Translations under genes and position numbers: made by a program
In this document: positions 35,360 to 44,263 of the stretch, one piece after another
Layout: each line of letters opens with the position of its first letter
Numbering within the stretch: the stretch's first letter is position 1
The notes under the pieces: generated by a model
Databases searched by the model: none
What the model was told of the DNA's origin: nothing
Seen by the model: only the letters and a program-made list of their open reading frames with translations
Source: UBA1858 sp965227695
GTDB taxonomy: Bacteria; Pseudomonadota; Gammaproteobacteria; UBA4575
Direction of reading: 5' to 3'
Assembly (NCBI GenBank): GCA_965227695.1
Contig: OZ245760.1
Span: 62,001-126,000 of the forward strand
Length of the DNA stretch: 64,000 nt

Positions 35360-36619
35360 CTAGTTTGGCAGTCTCTGGATATTGGCACCTAACTGTGCAA
35401 GTTTCTCTTCAATGCATTCATAGCCACGATCGATATGATATATTCGATCAACAATGGTATCACCCTTGGCAGCAATGCCAGCCAGTATCAGGCTGGCGGA
35501 AGCACGCAGATCAGTAGCCATCACTGGTGCTGCGGTGAGCTGATCAATTCCCGTGACAACCGCAGTATTGCCTTCAACACTGATTTTTGCGCCCATGCGC
35601 TGTAACTCCTGGACATGCATAAAGCGATTTTCAAACACTGTCTCTATAATCGTCGCTGAACCTTCCGCGACCGCATTCAGTGCCGTAAATTGTGCCTGCA
35701 TATCTGTGGGAAAAGCCGGATACGGTGAGGTTCTGATATTTACACTTCTGGGGCGATTCCCTCTCATGTCCACCTGCACCCAGTCATCACCTGTATCAAT
35801 ATAGGCACCGCAGTCTTCCAGTTTCTGTAATACTGCGTCAAGTGTTCTGGGGGCCGTGTGCGTCACTTTAACACAGCCTTTTGATATCGCACCCGCAAGT
35901 AAAAATGTAGCGGTTTCAATTCGATCCGGCAGTACTGAATAGTTACAACCGGCCAGTCGGGGTACACCGTGAATGGTAAGACAGTCGGTGCCTATACCTT
36001 CTATATTTGCGCCCATGGTAACCAAACAATGTGCCAGATCACTGACCTCGGGCTCGCGAGCGGCATTTTCAATGACTGTCGTTCCTTCTGCCAGCGTCGC
36101 AGCCATCATCAGGTTTTCTGTGCCTGTCACAGTGACACAATCCATAACAATGCGCGCACCTTTTAGTCGTGTCGCTTTAGCCTTGATATAACCTTCTTCA
36201 ACCTCAATCTCAGCCCCCAGTGTTGTCAGGCCGTGCAGATGCAAATCTACGGGACGCGTCCCGATGGCACAACCACCCGGCAGCGATACTTGCGCTTCTC
36301 CAAAGCGTGCAACCAGTGGCCCCAGGACGAGAATGGAAGCGCGCATGGTTTTTACCAAATCATAGGGCGCCTTAAATGCCTGAATAGTACTTGCATCGGC
36401 TTCAATTTTCATCGTCTCATCGACCGTAAGGGATACCCCCATCTCACCCAATAATCCCATTGTCGTGGTGACATCCAGAAGATGCGGGACATTGCCTATC
36501 GTCATCGGGGTATCCGCGAGCAATGAGGCTGCCAGTATAGGCAGGACCGCGTTCTTTGACCCTGAGGCCCGAACTTTCCCCTTAAGTGGCGTACCACCTG
36601 TCACTAAAAGTTTTTCCAT
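35360..36619 (-). CDS. murA: UDP-N-acetylglucosamine 1-carboxyvinyltransferase
   Basis: A 419-residue cytoplasmic enzyme transferring enolpyruvate from PEP to UDP-GlcNAc, the first committed step of peptidoglycan synthesis. SGSKNAVLPILAASLLAD (about 18-35), the fosfomycin-target Cys in LPGGCAIGTRPVDLHLHGL (about 109-127) and the C-terminal LRASASLILAGIAAKG are intact. ATG 36619 has GGTAAG upstream; the longer TTG start is less likely. It follows mlaB by 76 nt. Confidence 0.97.
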   Translation of the reverse strand: MEKLLVTGGTPLKGKVRASGSKNAVLPILAASLLADTPMTIGNVPHLLDVTTTMGLLGEMGVSLTVDETMKIEADASTIQAFKAPYDLVKTMRASILVLGPLVARFGEAQVSLPGGCAIGTRPVDLHLHGLTTLGAEIEVEEGYIKAKATRLKGARIVMDCVTVTGTENLMMAATLAEGTTVIENAAREPEVSDLAHCLVTMGANIEGIGTDCLTIHGVPRLAGCNYSVLPDRIETATFLLAGAISKGCVKVTHTAPRTLDAVLQKLEDCGAYIDTGDDWVQVDMRGNRPRSVNIRTSPYPAFPTDMQAQFTALNAVAEGSATIIETVFENRFMHVQELQRMGAKISVEGNTAVVTGIDQLTAAPVMATDLRASASLILAGIAAKGDTIVDRIYHIDRGYECIEEKLAQLGANIQRLPN

Positions 36620-36695
36620 GACACTTACCAAATGCTGTGAGTAAAGATCAGATGATGACCACGCGCAATGAAATTTGTTTTCCGGGTATCTTACC

Positions 36696-36995
36696 CTAGG
36701 ATGAATAAAACAGTTTTTCTAAATGATTATTTTCAATAAGAACAGCAAGTTTGTTGTTGTGGCCTTGCACTTTGAACTGTTTATTTCTGAAATTGGCCCA
36801 GCGCGCCCAGGCTACGAGCAGCGCCAGTCCGCCGCTGTCTACATGTGCCACCTGGCTCACATCAATGCTTATCACGGCGGCGCTGGCAGAGGGAAATAGT
36901 TTTTTTGACTGAACCCATAACTCGGGAACGGTGTCTACGGTGAGGTCACTATCGACGCTAAAATGACCCTCACCCTGCGTTTGTAAATGTATCAT
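36696..36995 (-). CDS. mlaB: STAS-domain phospholipid-transport protein MlaB
   Basis: A 99-residue STAS-domain protein. The motif VSQVAHVDSGGLALLVAW (about 46-63) contains the conserved D-S/T-x-G-L turn. MlaB sits on the cytoplasmic side of the MlaFEDB ABC transporter that moves phospholipids between the two membranes. It follows mlaC by 20 nt and is last of the mla genes before murA. Identification is from order and STAS pattern. Confidence 0.88.
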   Translation of the reverse strand: MIHLQTQGEGHFSVDSDLTVDTVPELWVQSKKLFPSASAAVISIDVSQVAHVDSGGLALLVAWARWANFRNKQFKVQGHNNKLAVLIENNHLEKLFYSS

Positions 36996-37015
36996 GAAAT
37001 AAGCAGTATTGGCAT

Positions 37016-37615
37016 TTATGCGGCATTGGTACTGGCCAGGCGCTGTATCAGGGCATCCAGCGAGGTTTCACTAATTTCCTGTGAAAAGCTGGTGCGGAAA
37101 TTCTTCACAAGACTCAAGCCGTCAACGACCAGGTCAAAAACTCTCCAGGCATCGTCTTTTCGCCGAAATACGTAATCTACCTGTAAAGGTGTCCCGGAGC
37201 CAATATCCAATTGGGATTTAACTCTGTGTCGCTTGCCTTTTTGCTCTCCCTGCGGGGGAAATACTGTGACTTTGGCATGCCCATAATCTGCAACCGATTT
37301 TGCATAGGTGCGAATCAGCATTGATTTAAATTCCTGTATGAACTGCTGTCTTTGTTGTTCGCTGGCAGTTTTCCAGTGTTTACCCAGGATCAGCTTGCCC
37401 ATGGATTGCAGATCAATCACTGGCAAAATTAAATCATTGATCACCTGGTTTACATAACCTTCCTCATTTTTGATGCGGTCAGACTGTTCATTAATAATTT
37501 TCAGCAGCTCCGCCGAGGTTTGTTCGATAATCTGTTCGGGTGCTCTTTCGTCTGCAACAGACCATGAAGCATACGCGCTTAATATCAACAATAATACTGT
37601 GACTAATTTATTCAT
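37016..37615 (-). CDS. mlaC: periplasmic phospholipid-binding protein MlaC
   Basis: A 199-residue soluble periplasmic carrier that shuttles phospholipid between MlaA and MlaD. It has a signal peptide (about 1-21, ending WSVADE region), PVIDLQSMGKLILGKHWKTA and FKSMLIRTYAKSVADYG landmarks, and a C-terminal VFDLVVDGLSLVKNFRTSF. Length and order are standard. Confidence 0.94.
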   Translation of the reverse strand: MNKLVTVLLLILSAYASWSVADERAPEQIIEQTSAELLKIINEQSDRIKNEEGYVNQVINDLILPVIDLQSMGKLILGKHWKTASEQQRQQFIQEFKSMLIRTYAKSVADYGHAKVTVFPPQGEQKGKRHRVKSQLDIGSGTPLQVDYVFRRKDDAWRVFDLVVDGLSLVKNFRTSFSQEISETSLDALIQRLASTNAA

Positions 37616-37630
37616 GGAATTTCCTTAATT

Positions 37631-38089
37631 CTAGCTAGAACTTGCGTTTGATATAAATTTACTAATTATTTCCTCTAAAACCACCGCCGACTGGGTAAAT
37701 TCAATTTCATCACCGTCTGTTAGAGTGTCATCCTCTGCGCCAGGTTCCAGCGCTATATACTGCTCACCCAGCAGCCCCGCAGTATAGATACTGGCAGCGG
37801 TGTCTGTAGTGAAGTAATCATGTTTACGGTCCACGCGTAATGTCACCTTGGCCTGAAGCCGCTGAGGATCAAAAACAATATCACTTACCTGACCAACACG
37901 CACACCGGATACGGTGATCGCCGATCTTACCTTGAGCCCGCCGATATTCTCAAAATATGCAGTAAGGAAATACCCCTCTTTAGAGCTTAGCGAACCAAAA
38001 TTACTGACATTCATTGCCAGTACAAATAGTGCCGCACCACCTATCACGACAAATAGCCCGACGGTTATTTCCATGAATCTTGTAGTCAT
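37631..38089 (-). CDS. mlaD: MCE-domain phospholipid-transport protein MlaD
   Basis: A 152-residue inner-membrane-anchored protein: one N-terminal helix (about 7-26) and an MCE domain (about 40-115) with GLKVRSAITVSGVRVGQVSDI and LGEQYIALEPG. Six copies form the periplasmic ring of the transporter. It lies 31 nt after mlaE. Typical length. Confidence 0.95.
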   Translation of the reverse strand: MTTRFMEITVGLFVVIGGAALFVLAMNVSNFGSLSSKEGYFLTAYFENIGGLKVRSAITVSGVRVGQVSDIVFDPQRLQAKVTLRVDRKHDYFTTDTAASIYTAGLLGEQYIALEPGAEDDTLTDGDEIEFTQSAVVLEEIISKFISNASSS

Positions 38090-38120
38090 AATTCTTCTCT
38101 CTTCACTCTATTTTTAATGA

Positions 38121-38903
38121 TTAGATATCTCCAAACATCAAGGCAGTCAAAATAAAATCGAGTCCCAGAACCGCAAGTGCTGAGCGTACAACCGTCCGAG
38201 TCGTGGCACGACTGACACCTTCAGCTGTTGGAACCGCGTCATAACCTTCATACAAAGCTATCCAGTTACAGGCAATGCCAAATACAATACTTTTGACAAC
38301 ACCATTAACGATATCCCCGGAAAAATCCACATTGGCCTGCATCTGTGACCAGTAGGAACCTGCATCGACGCCAAGCAGGACAACGCCGACAAAGTAGCCG
38401 CCGAAAATACCAACAGCGCTAAAAATAGCCGCCAGCAAAGGCATGGAAATGATGCCAGCTAAAAATCTGGGCGCGATAATACGGCGAATGGGATCAACCG
38501 CCATCATTTCCATTGATGCAAGCTGTTCGGTGGTCTTCATTAATCCGATTTCGGCAGTTAATGCCGAACCTGCGCGGCCTGCATACAAAAGCCCGGTCAC
38601 GACCGGTCCCAATTCTCTGACCAGCGACAACGCGACAAAAATACCAAGGGACTCTTCCGCATTGAATTTGGAAAAGTTGACATAACCCTGCAGACCTAAA
38701 ACCATACCAACAAACAAGCCGGATATCGTTATGATAACTAGTGAGAGTACCCCAACTGAATAAATTTCCCGCAATGTGAGGCGAAAGCGGATAATCGCAT
38801 GACCAATCCCCCGCAGGACAGCAAAAAAGAACATCACTGACCGGCCCAGCGATTCAAGCATGCGCAGGGAAACCTTGCCTATATTTTGCAACCAGTCGAG
38901 CAT
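38121..38903 (-). CDS. mlaE: phospholipid ABC transporter permease MlaE
   Basis: A 260-residue permease with about five to six helices. LTAEIGLMKTTEQLASMEMM (about 113-132) is the conserved coupling region, followed by PIRRIIAPRFLAG. The last helix region ALAVLGLDFILTALMFG is typical. It pairs with MlaF two nt upstream. Confidence 0.96.
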   Translation of the reverse strand: MLDWLQNIGKVSLRMLESLGRSVMFFFAVLRGIGHAIIRFRLTLREIYSVGVLSLVIITISGLFVGMVLGLQGYVNFSKFNAEESLGIFVALSLVRELGPVVTGLLYAGRAGSALTAEIGLMKTTEQLASMEMMAVDPIRRIIAPRFLAGIISMPLLAAIFSAVGIFGGYFVGVVLLGVDAGSYWSQMQANVDFSGDIVNGVVKSIVFGIACNWIALYEGYDAVPTAEGVSRATTRTVVRSALAVLGLDFILTALMFGDI

Positions 38904-38905
38904 GT

Positions 38906-39730
38906 CTATCGTCCTGCCAGCAGATCTTCAATATAATCTGCGGCCGGATAATGGAAAGGAGCAGGGCCATCCGGATAGCCGTTTAAAAATTGCTGCACCC
39001 ATTCAGACTTGCTGATACGCAAATCTGAAGGCGTCCCTGATTCTATGATTTCACCGTCTGAGATCACATAAATATAATCTGCAATGGAAAGAGTTTCTTC
39101 GACGTCATGAGATACAATAACGCTAGTCAAACCCATCGCACTATTTAATTGTTTTATCAAAGTCACTATGGTTCCTTTGGTAATCGGGTCTAATCCGGTG
39201 AAGGGCTCATCATACATAATCATCATTGGATCCAGCACTATGGCACGCGCCAGGGCCACACGACGTGCCATGCCACCTGATAACTCACTGGGCATCAGTG
39301 TTCGAGCGCCTCTCAGGCCAACGGCTTCCAATTTCATGAGGACTAAATCACGCATGATCTGTTCAGGCAGTTGCGTATGCTCGCGTAACGGAAAAGCGAC
39401 GTTTTCAAACACATTCAGGTCTGTCAGCAATGCACCACTTTGGAATAACATGCCCATCCGCTTGCGTAATTCAAAAAGTGCGGCACGAGAAATGGCATGC
39501 ACATCCTGTCCCTCCACAAGAATTTTTCCACCTGATGGTTTTAGCTGCCCTCCTATCAGTTTTAGCAGAGTTGTCTTGCCTGTTCCGCTAGGGCCCATAA
39601 GTCCGGTTACCTGGCCATGCGGTATATCGAGACTGAGGCCTTTGAAGATCAGCCTGTTGGCACGGGCAAAATGCAGGTCGCGAATTTCAACAAGGGGTTC
39701 GGTTTTCATAGGTACATCGAAGTTGGTCAT
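38906..39730 (-). CDS. mlaF: phospholipid ABC transporter ATP-binding protein MlaF
   Basis: A 274-residue ABC ATPase. Walker A GPSGTGKTT (about 46-54), signature LSGGMARR (about 147-154), Walker B MIMYDEPFTGLDP (about 168-180) and the switch His in VIVSHD. The MlaF-typical FQSGALLTDLNVFENVAFPLREHTQLP region is present. Start uncertain: ATG 39730 or 39709; an upstream TTG is unlikely. First gene of mlaFEDCB-murA-his. Confidence 0.95.
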   Translation of the reverse strand: MTNFDVPMKTEPLVEIRDLHFARANRLIFKGLSLDIPHGQVTGLMGPSGTGKTTLLKLIGGQLKPSGGKILVEGQDVHAISRAALFELRKRMGMLFQSGALLTDLNVFENVAFPLREHTQLPEQIMRDLVLMKLEAVGLRGARTLMPSELSGGMARRVALARAIVLDPMMIMYDEPFTGLDPITKGTIVTLIKQLNSAMGLTSVIVSHDVEETLSIADYIYVISDGEIIESGTPSDLRISKSEWVQQFLNGYPDGPAPFHYPAADYIEDLLAGR

Positions 39731-39879
39731 ATCGATTTTTTCGCGCAATCATACGTTGTCTGCTGATTATATGGAATATGACTATTAATTCATCATAATT
39801 AAAGTGCTTTTTGGACACCGGTAATCCTGTTGTCAAAATCAAAACATGTATAATCGCCACTTTCTCACATTGTTAATAT

Positions 39880-40830
39880 ATGATTGCCATTACTTTTGGT
39901 CTGCTGGCTGGATTTGCATTACTTATATGGAGTGCAGATCGCTTCGTTATCGGTGCAGTCGGCCTTGCCCATCACTTCAATATCTCACCAATAGTCATCG
40001 GAGTCGTTGTCATTGGTTTTGGTACTTCAGCCCCTGAACTATTAATTTCAGGAGTATCTGCATGGCAGGGCAACAGCGGTCTGGCAATCGGCAATGCCCT
40101 GGGTTCAAATATTGCAAACATCGCCCTCATACTTGGCGTTACCGCGTTACTTACTCCCATTTGGGTCGCCCGCCAGACATTACAAAGAGAGTTTCCTGTA
40201 CTTTTTTTAGCCAGCCTGATTGTTTGGTTCACCCTGCAGGACTATCGCCTTTCATTCACTGACGCCTTGATTCTTATTTTTAGTCTGTTTGCGTTGATCG
40301 CCTATGTCGCAACTCATTCCGGCAAAGAGGAAGTTGAACCCAGCCAACCCAAATACGGTTTGGCAAAATCATTTTTATGGACACTAATAGGCCTGATTCT
40401 GCTATTGATCAGTTCCAGGATACTGGTTGATTCAAGCGTAAAGTTAGCCCAGGCTTTTGGCATTTCCGACCTTGTGATTGGTTTAACCATTGTTGCCATA
40501 GGCACCAGCCTGCCAGAACTCGCCGCATCCGTGACAGGCGCCTTAAAACACCATACCGATCTCGCCATCGGCAACGTGCTCGGCTCCAATATTTTTAATA
40601 CCCTCGGGGTCGTTGGTGTGCCGGGGCTTATCCATATGTACAATATTCCGGAAGAAGTGCTTTCCCGCGACTTTCCCGTGATGATCGGATTAACTTTATT
40701 ATTATTCATCTTTGCCCTGATTACACACAGGGGGAGTGGAATGCATAAGTTAACGGGACTGGCCTTACTGACCTGTTTTATTGCTTTTCAGTTCACGGTT
40801 TATTATCAAAGTGTCAACCAGTCAATATGA
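39880..40830 (+). CDS. yrbG: calcium/sodium antiporter family protein YrbG
   Basis: A 316-residue inner-membrane CaCA-family exchanger with about ten helices. The two inverted alpha-repeats are GFGTSAPELLISGVSAWQGN (about 46-65) plus GNALGSNIANIALILG, and AIGTSLPELAASVTGALKHH plus GNVLGSNIFNTLGVVG. Divergent from mlaF and first of the plus-strand kds-lpt unit, as in E. coli. It overlaps kdsD by 4 nt. Confidence 0.93.
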   Translation: MIAITFGLLAGFALLIWSADRFVIGAVGLAHHFNISPIVIGVVVIGFGTSAPELLISGVSAWQGNSGLAIGNALGSNIANIALILGVTALLTPIWVARQTLQREFPVLFLASLIVWFTLQDYRLSFTDALILIFSLFALIAYVATHSGKEEVEPSQPKYGLAKSFLWTLIGLILLLISSRILVDSSVKLAQAFGISDLVIGLTIVAIGTSLPELAASVTGALKHHTDLAIGNVLGSNIFNTLGVVGVPGLIHMYNIPEEVLSRDFPVMIGLTLLLFIFALITHRGSGMHKLTGLALLTCFIAFQFTVYYQSVNQSI

Positions 40831-41807
40831 ATACCCTGCATCCTGACAAAGTCATTCAGATAGCCCAGGCTGTTATCAGGCAGGAAGCAGACGCAATCCA
40901 CGATTTGGAGCACAGAATTAACGGTAATTTTGTTACTGCCTGTGAGCATATTGTTAATATAGCCGGACGCGTGGTTGTAATGGGCATTGGAAAATCAGGA
41001 CATATTGGCCGAAAAATTGCCGCCACGTTGGCCAGCACAGGCAGTCCGGCTTTTTTCGTTAGCGCTGCAGAAGCTGCTCATGGTGATCTGGGGATGCTGA
41101 GCAAAGGCGATGTTGCGATTTTATTATCAAACTCAGGACAATCGGACGAACTGCTATCGTTATTGCCCCCGCTGAAAAGACTGGGTATTCCGTTAATCGC
41201 CATGACAGGAAACCCGCAATCCTCACTGGCAACGAATGCCACCATTGCTCTGGACATCTCGGTAAAAAAAGAAGCATGTCCATTGGGCCTCGCGCCAACC
41301 ACAAGTACGACTGCCATGCTGGCGATGGGTGATGCCCTGGCCATCGCACTACTGGATGCCCGCGGGTTTGATGAAAAAGATTTTGCACGCTCACATCCGG
41401 CAGGTCGACTGGGCAAAAGATTGCTGATAAAAGTGACAGACATCATGCATACTGGTGACCAAATACCGCGTGTCTATGAGCACGTTGACTTAAAGCAGGG
41501 TTTACTGGAAATGACGAGTAAAGGACTGGGCATGACTGTTGTGACCAGCGAAGACAATCTGGTGTTGGGTATTTTTACAGATGGAGACCTGCGGCGGGTT
41601 CTGGACAAGGATATGGATATCCATGTTACCCGCATCAAGGATGTCATGACCCGCAATTGCCATACTGCTGACCAACATCAGCTTGCAGCAGAAATTCTCG
41701 AAGTCATGCAAAAATTACGCATCAATTCCATCCCCGTCACAGATAAAAATAACCGGCTTATCGGCGCACTGAATATGCATGATCTCCTCAACGCTGGCGT
41801 GATATAG
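40827..41807 (+). CDS. kdsD: arabinose-5-phosphate isomerase
   Basis: A 326-residue SIS-domain isomerase making arabinose 5-phosphate from ribulose 5-phosphate for Kdo synthesis. SIS domain (about 30-180): VVMGIGKSGHIGRKIAATLASTG split over 52-74, FVSAAEAAHGDLGML and LSNSGQSDELL; then two CBS domains (about 205-325). Four-nt overlap with yrbG and 2-nt gap to kdsC. Confidence 0.95.
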   Translation: MNTLHPDKVIQIAQAVIRQEADAIHDLEHRINGNFVTACEHIVNIAGRVVVMGIGKSGHIGRKIAATLASTGSPAFFVSAAEAAHGDLGMLSKGDVAILLSNSGQSDELLSLLPPLKRLGIPLIAMTGNPQSSLATNATIALDISVKKEACPLGLAPTTSTTAMLAMGDALAIALLDARGFDEKDFARSHPAGRLGKRLLIKVTDIMHTGDQIPRVYEHVDLKQGLLEMTSKGLGMTVVTSEDNLVLGIFTDGDLRRVLDKDMDIHVTRIKDVMTRNCHTADQHQLAAEILEVMQKLRINSIPVTDKNNRLIGALNMHDLLNAGVI

Positions 41808-41809
41808 CC

Positions 41810-42343
41810 ATGATGAATACAGAAACTGTTAACAAAATAGCGCGCACTATTGAATTAGTCGTTTTTGATGTCGATGGTGTATTTACCGATGGCATGATCT
41901 GGCTGAACCATTATGGCGAAGAGATCAAATCTTTTAATGTGCGCGATGGTCATGGTATTCGAATGTTGATGCACCACGGTATAGATGTCGCCGTTATTTC
42001 CGGCCGCCACTCACAGGCGGTCAATGTCCGCATGGAGGAGCTTGGTGTAACCACGATCATGCAGGGACATATCGATAAACGTGTTGCTCTCACACAATTA
42101 TTGGAAGACAAAAGTCTTCCGGCAGAAAAAACAGCCTTTGTCGGGGATGATATTATCGACGTTCCGGCCATGCAGATGGCAGGGTTATCAATCGCGGTTG
42201 CGGATGCGCACCCGTGGGTAATCAGCCACGCCAATCACATCACTAAAGCAAATGGAGGCAAAGGCGCCGTTCGAGAAGTTTGTGAACTGATCATGGATGC
42301 CCAGGGTCTACTGGCGAAAGCATTAAGCTACAATGTGCAATGA
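41810..42343 (+). CDS. kdsC: Kdo-8-phosphate phosphatase
   Basis: A 177-residue HAD-superfamily phosphatase releasing Kdo. The nucleophile is in VFDVDGVFTDG (Asp about 19 and 21); AVISGRHSQAV and AFVGDDIIDVPAM supply the remaining HAD motifs. Short C1-type HAD without a cap, acting as a tetramer. Overlaps lptC by 4 nt. Confidence 0.96.
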   Translation: MMNTETVNKIARTIELVVFDVDGVFTDGMIWLNHYGEEIKSFNVRDGHGIRMLMHHGIDVAVISGRHSQAVNVRMEELGVTTIMQGHIDKRVALTQLLEDKSLPAEKTAFVGDDIIDVPAMQMAGLSIAVADAHPWVISHANHITKANGGKGAVREVCELIMDAQGLLAKALSYNVQ

Positions 42344-42897
42344 TTAAACCAATCCTGATAACATCAGCGACATGCCTGATAATTGCAGGCCTAAGCCATT
42401 ACCTGGTCTCTGTCGAGAAAAAATACAGCCAGCAGGTCATGGATCGCCCCGGACAACTCAATTACGAGCACATGTTCAAAGGCTTCTCTTTAACCAATAC
42501 TGACGTCAATGGTTCTGCGCATTCTGTCATTCGCTCACCATCTACACGGGTACTGGTCGAACAACACAAAACCTATATGGATATGCCTGAAATTACGCTG
42601 AGTCAGGATCTCCAAACACCGATTGTTATTACCGCCAGATCGGCACAGATGCACCATAAGGACAATACCACTACTTTAACCGGCAATGTCCGGGTAACAC
42701 TGCCTAACGACCAGGATGAATCCGTGGTCATGATGACTGAAAAACTAGAGCTGAACAACATTACGCTCACTGCACAAACCGATCTGGCAGCAACCATTAT
42801 CCATGAAAGAGGTCATATGCAAGGAACAGGCATTGAATTCAACCCTCATCTCAGACAATTCCAGTTTTTAAATAATGTGCGTGGCATCTATGAATAG
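42340..42897 (+). CDS. lptC: LPS export protein LptC
   Basis: A 185-residue bitopic inner-membrane protein: one N-terminal helix (about 5-22) and a periplasmic beta-jellyroll (from about 40) with ITARSAQMHHKDNTTTLTGNVRV. It receives LPS from LptBFG and hands it to LptA. Divergent in sequence, as is usual for the family; assigned by fold pattern and position before lptA. It overlaps lptA by 8 nt. Confidence 0.9.
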   Translation: MIKPILITSATCLIIAGLSHYLVSVEKKYSQQVMDRPGQLNYEHMFKGFSLTNTDVNGSAHSVIRSPSTRVLVEQHKTYMDMPEITLSQDLQTPIVITARSAQMHHKDNTTTLTGNVRVTLPNDQDESVVMMTEKLELNNITLTAQTDLAATIIHERGHMQGTGIEFNPHLRQFQFLNNVRGIYE

Positions 42898-43402
42898 CAA
42901 AATATATTTATTATTAATTTTCACCCTTTTTAATTATTCTGCCAGCTCTGTATTCGCACGCTCCGATGATAGTGAAAAACCAATTCACATCACTGCAGAT
43001 ACTGCCGAATTAAACGATAAGACCGGCGTCAGCATATACCGCGGTGATGTACAAATGGTGCAGGGCACCACCATCCTCACCGGAGACATTATTACTGTTT
43101 ACACGGATAAAAACGAGGTTACCAAGATGATTTCTGTGGGCGATCTCGCAACCTATCAAGAAACCACGGATGATGGTGATATTGTTTACGCCGAGTCTGA
43201 AGAAATGATTCATAATAACGTGGAAAAGAAAGTCGAATTATTCCGGCGAGGCAAAATAACGCAAGTTGGCAATGTGATAAAAAGTGACTACATCCTTTAC
43301 CTCACAGAAGAGGGACTCATTGACACAGGAACCAAGAAAGACCGCATTCAGATCACCATCCAACCCCGTTCTGAGGTAGCCGACAAAGATGCTGAGCAGT
43401 AA
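42890..43402 (+). CDS. lptA: LPS transport periplasmic protein LptA
   Basis: A 170-residue periplasmic bridge protein. Signal peptide (about 1-24, ending SSVFA), then the OstA-like jellyroll: PIHITADTAELNDKTGVSIY and YRGDVQMVQGTTILTGD. Start ATG 42890 (MNSKIYLL) overlaps the lptC end. Overlap of 14 nt with lptB. It carries LPS through the periplasm to LptDE, which are elsewhere. Confidence 0.94.
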   Translation: MNSKIYLLLIFTLFNYSASSVFARSDDSEKPIHITADTAELNDKTGVSIYRGDVQMVQGTTILTGDIITVYTDKNEVTKMISVGDLATYQETTDDGDIVYAESEEMIHNNVEKKVELFRRGKITQVGNVIKSDYILYLTEEGLIDTGTKKDRIQITIQPRSEVADKDAEQ

Positions 43403-44123
43403 CTCTCTATGGGCCCGACAACTGACAAAAACCTATAAAAAACGCCAGGTCGTCAATGGTGTCGATATCGAAGTTCACAGTGGCGAAATTGTTGGTCTGC
43501 TTGGGCCGAATGGTGCCGGAAAAACCACAAGTTTTTATATGATTGTAGGCCTGGTTCGATCAGACTCCGGTAGCATTGGTCTGAATGACCGGGAAATAAC
43601 AAAACTACCCATGCATGCACGCGCTCAATGTGGCGTGGGTTATCTGCCTCAGGAAGCCTCGGTATTTCGTGGTCTGACTGTGGAACAAAATATTATTGCG
43701 GTCCTGCAACTGCGAAAAGACATCCACAAGACCATGCAACGTGAAATCTGTGATCGCCTTCTCCAGGAATTACAAATAGAACATATCAGAAACAGCAAAG
43801 GATACAGTTTGTCCGGCGGGGAACGCAGACGTGTTGAGATTGCCCGTGCACTTGCCATTCAGCCGCAATTTATTCTTCTGGATGAACCATTTGCCGGAGT
43901 GGATCCAATTTCGGTAATGGACATACAACGCCTGCTCAAACAACTTACCGATCGAGGCATCGGTTTATTGATCACTGACCACAATGTGCGTGAAACCCTG
44001 GGTATCTGTAGCCGCGCGTATATACTCAACCATGGCCAAATTATCGCCGAAGGGACACCTGATCAGTTACTGGACGATCAACAGGTGCGTGATGTATATC
44101 TCGGAACAAATTTTAAGTTGTAG
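43389..44123 (+). CDS. lptB: LPS export ABC transporter ATP-binding protein LptB
   Basis: A 244-residue ABC ATPase powering LPS extraction. Walker A GPNGAGKTT (about 39-47), Q-loop YLPQEASVFRGLTV, signature LSGGERRRVEIARAL (about 139-153), Walker B FILLDEPFAGVDPISV (about 159-174), His switch ITDHNVRETL. Highly similar to E. coli LptB by eye. Confidence 0.97.
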   Translation: MLSSNSLWARQLTKTYKKRQVVNGVDIEVHSGEIVGLLGPNGAGKTTSFYMIVGLVRSDSGSIGLNDREITKLPMHARAQCGVGYLPQEASVFRGLTVEQNIIAVLQLRKDIHKTMQREICDRLLQELQIEHIRNSKGYSLSGGERRRVEIARALAIQPQFILLDEPFAGVDPISVMDIQRLLKQLTDRGIGLLITDHNVRETLGICSRAYILNHGQIIAEGTPDQLLDDQQVRDVYLGTNFKL

Positions 44124-44263
44124 CTCCCGGTAAGCGCTACCTCGCAGAAAAAATTGACCATTCCCCGTCGCTGGCAGCACCGGCAAGTGCTTCTCAAGTC
44201 AATCTTTTTATGTAACTATCGGTTACCATAACAAATAACAAGCAATATCTACGCCAATAATTA

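Noticed and set aside
39168..39788. 206-residue plus-strand frame antisense to mlaF
   Set aside because: Ser/Arg-rich shadow; MlaF motifs are intact on the other strand.
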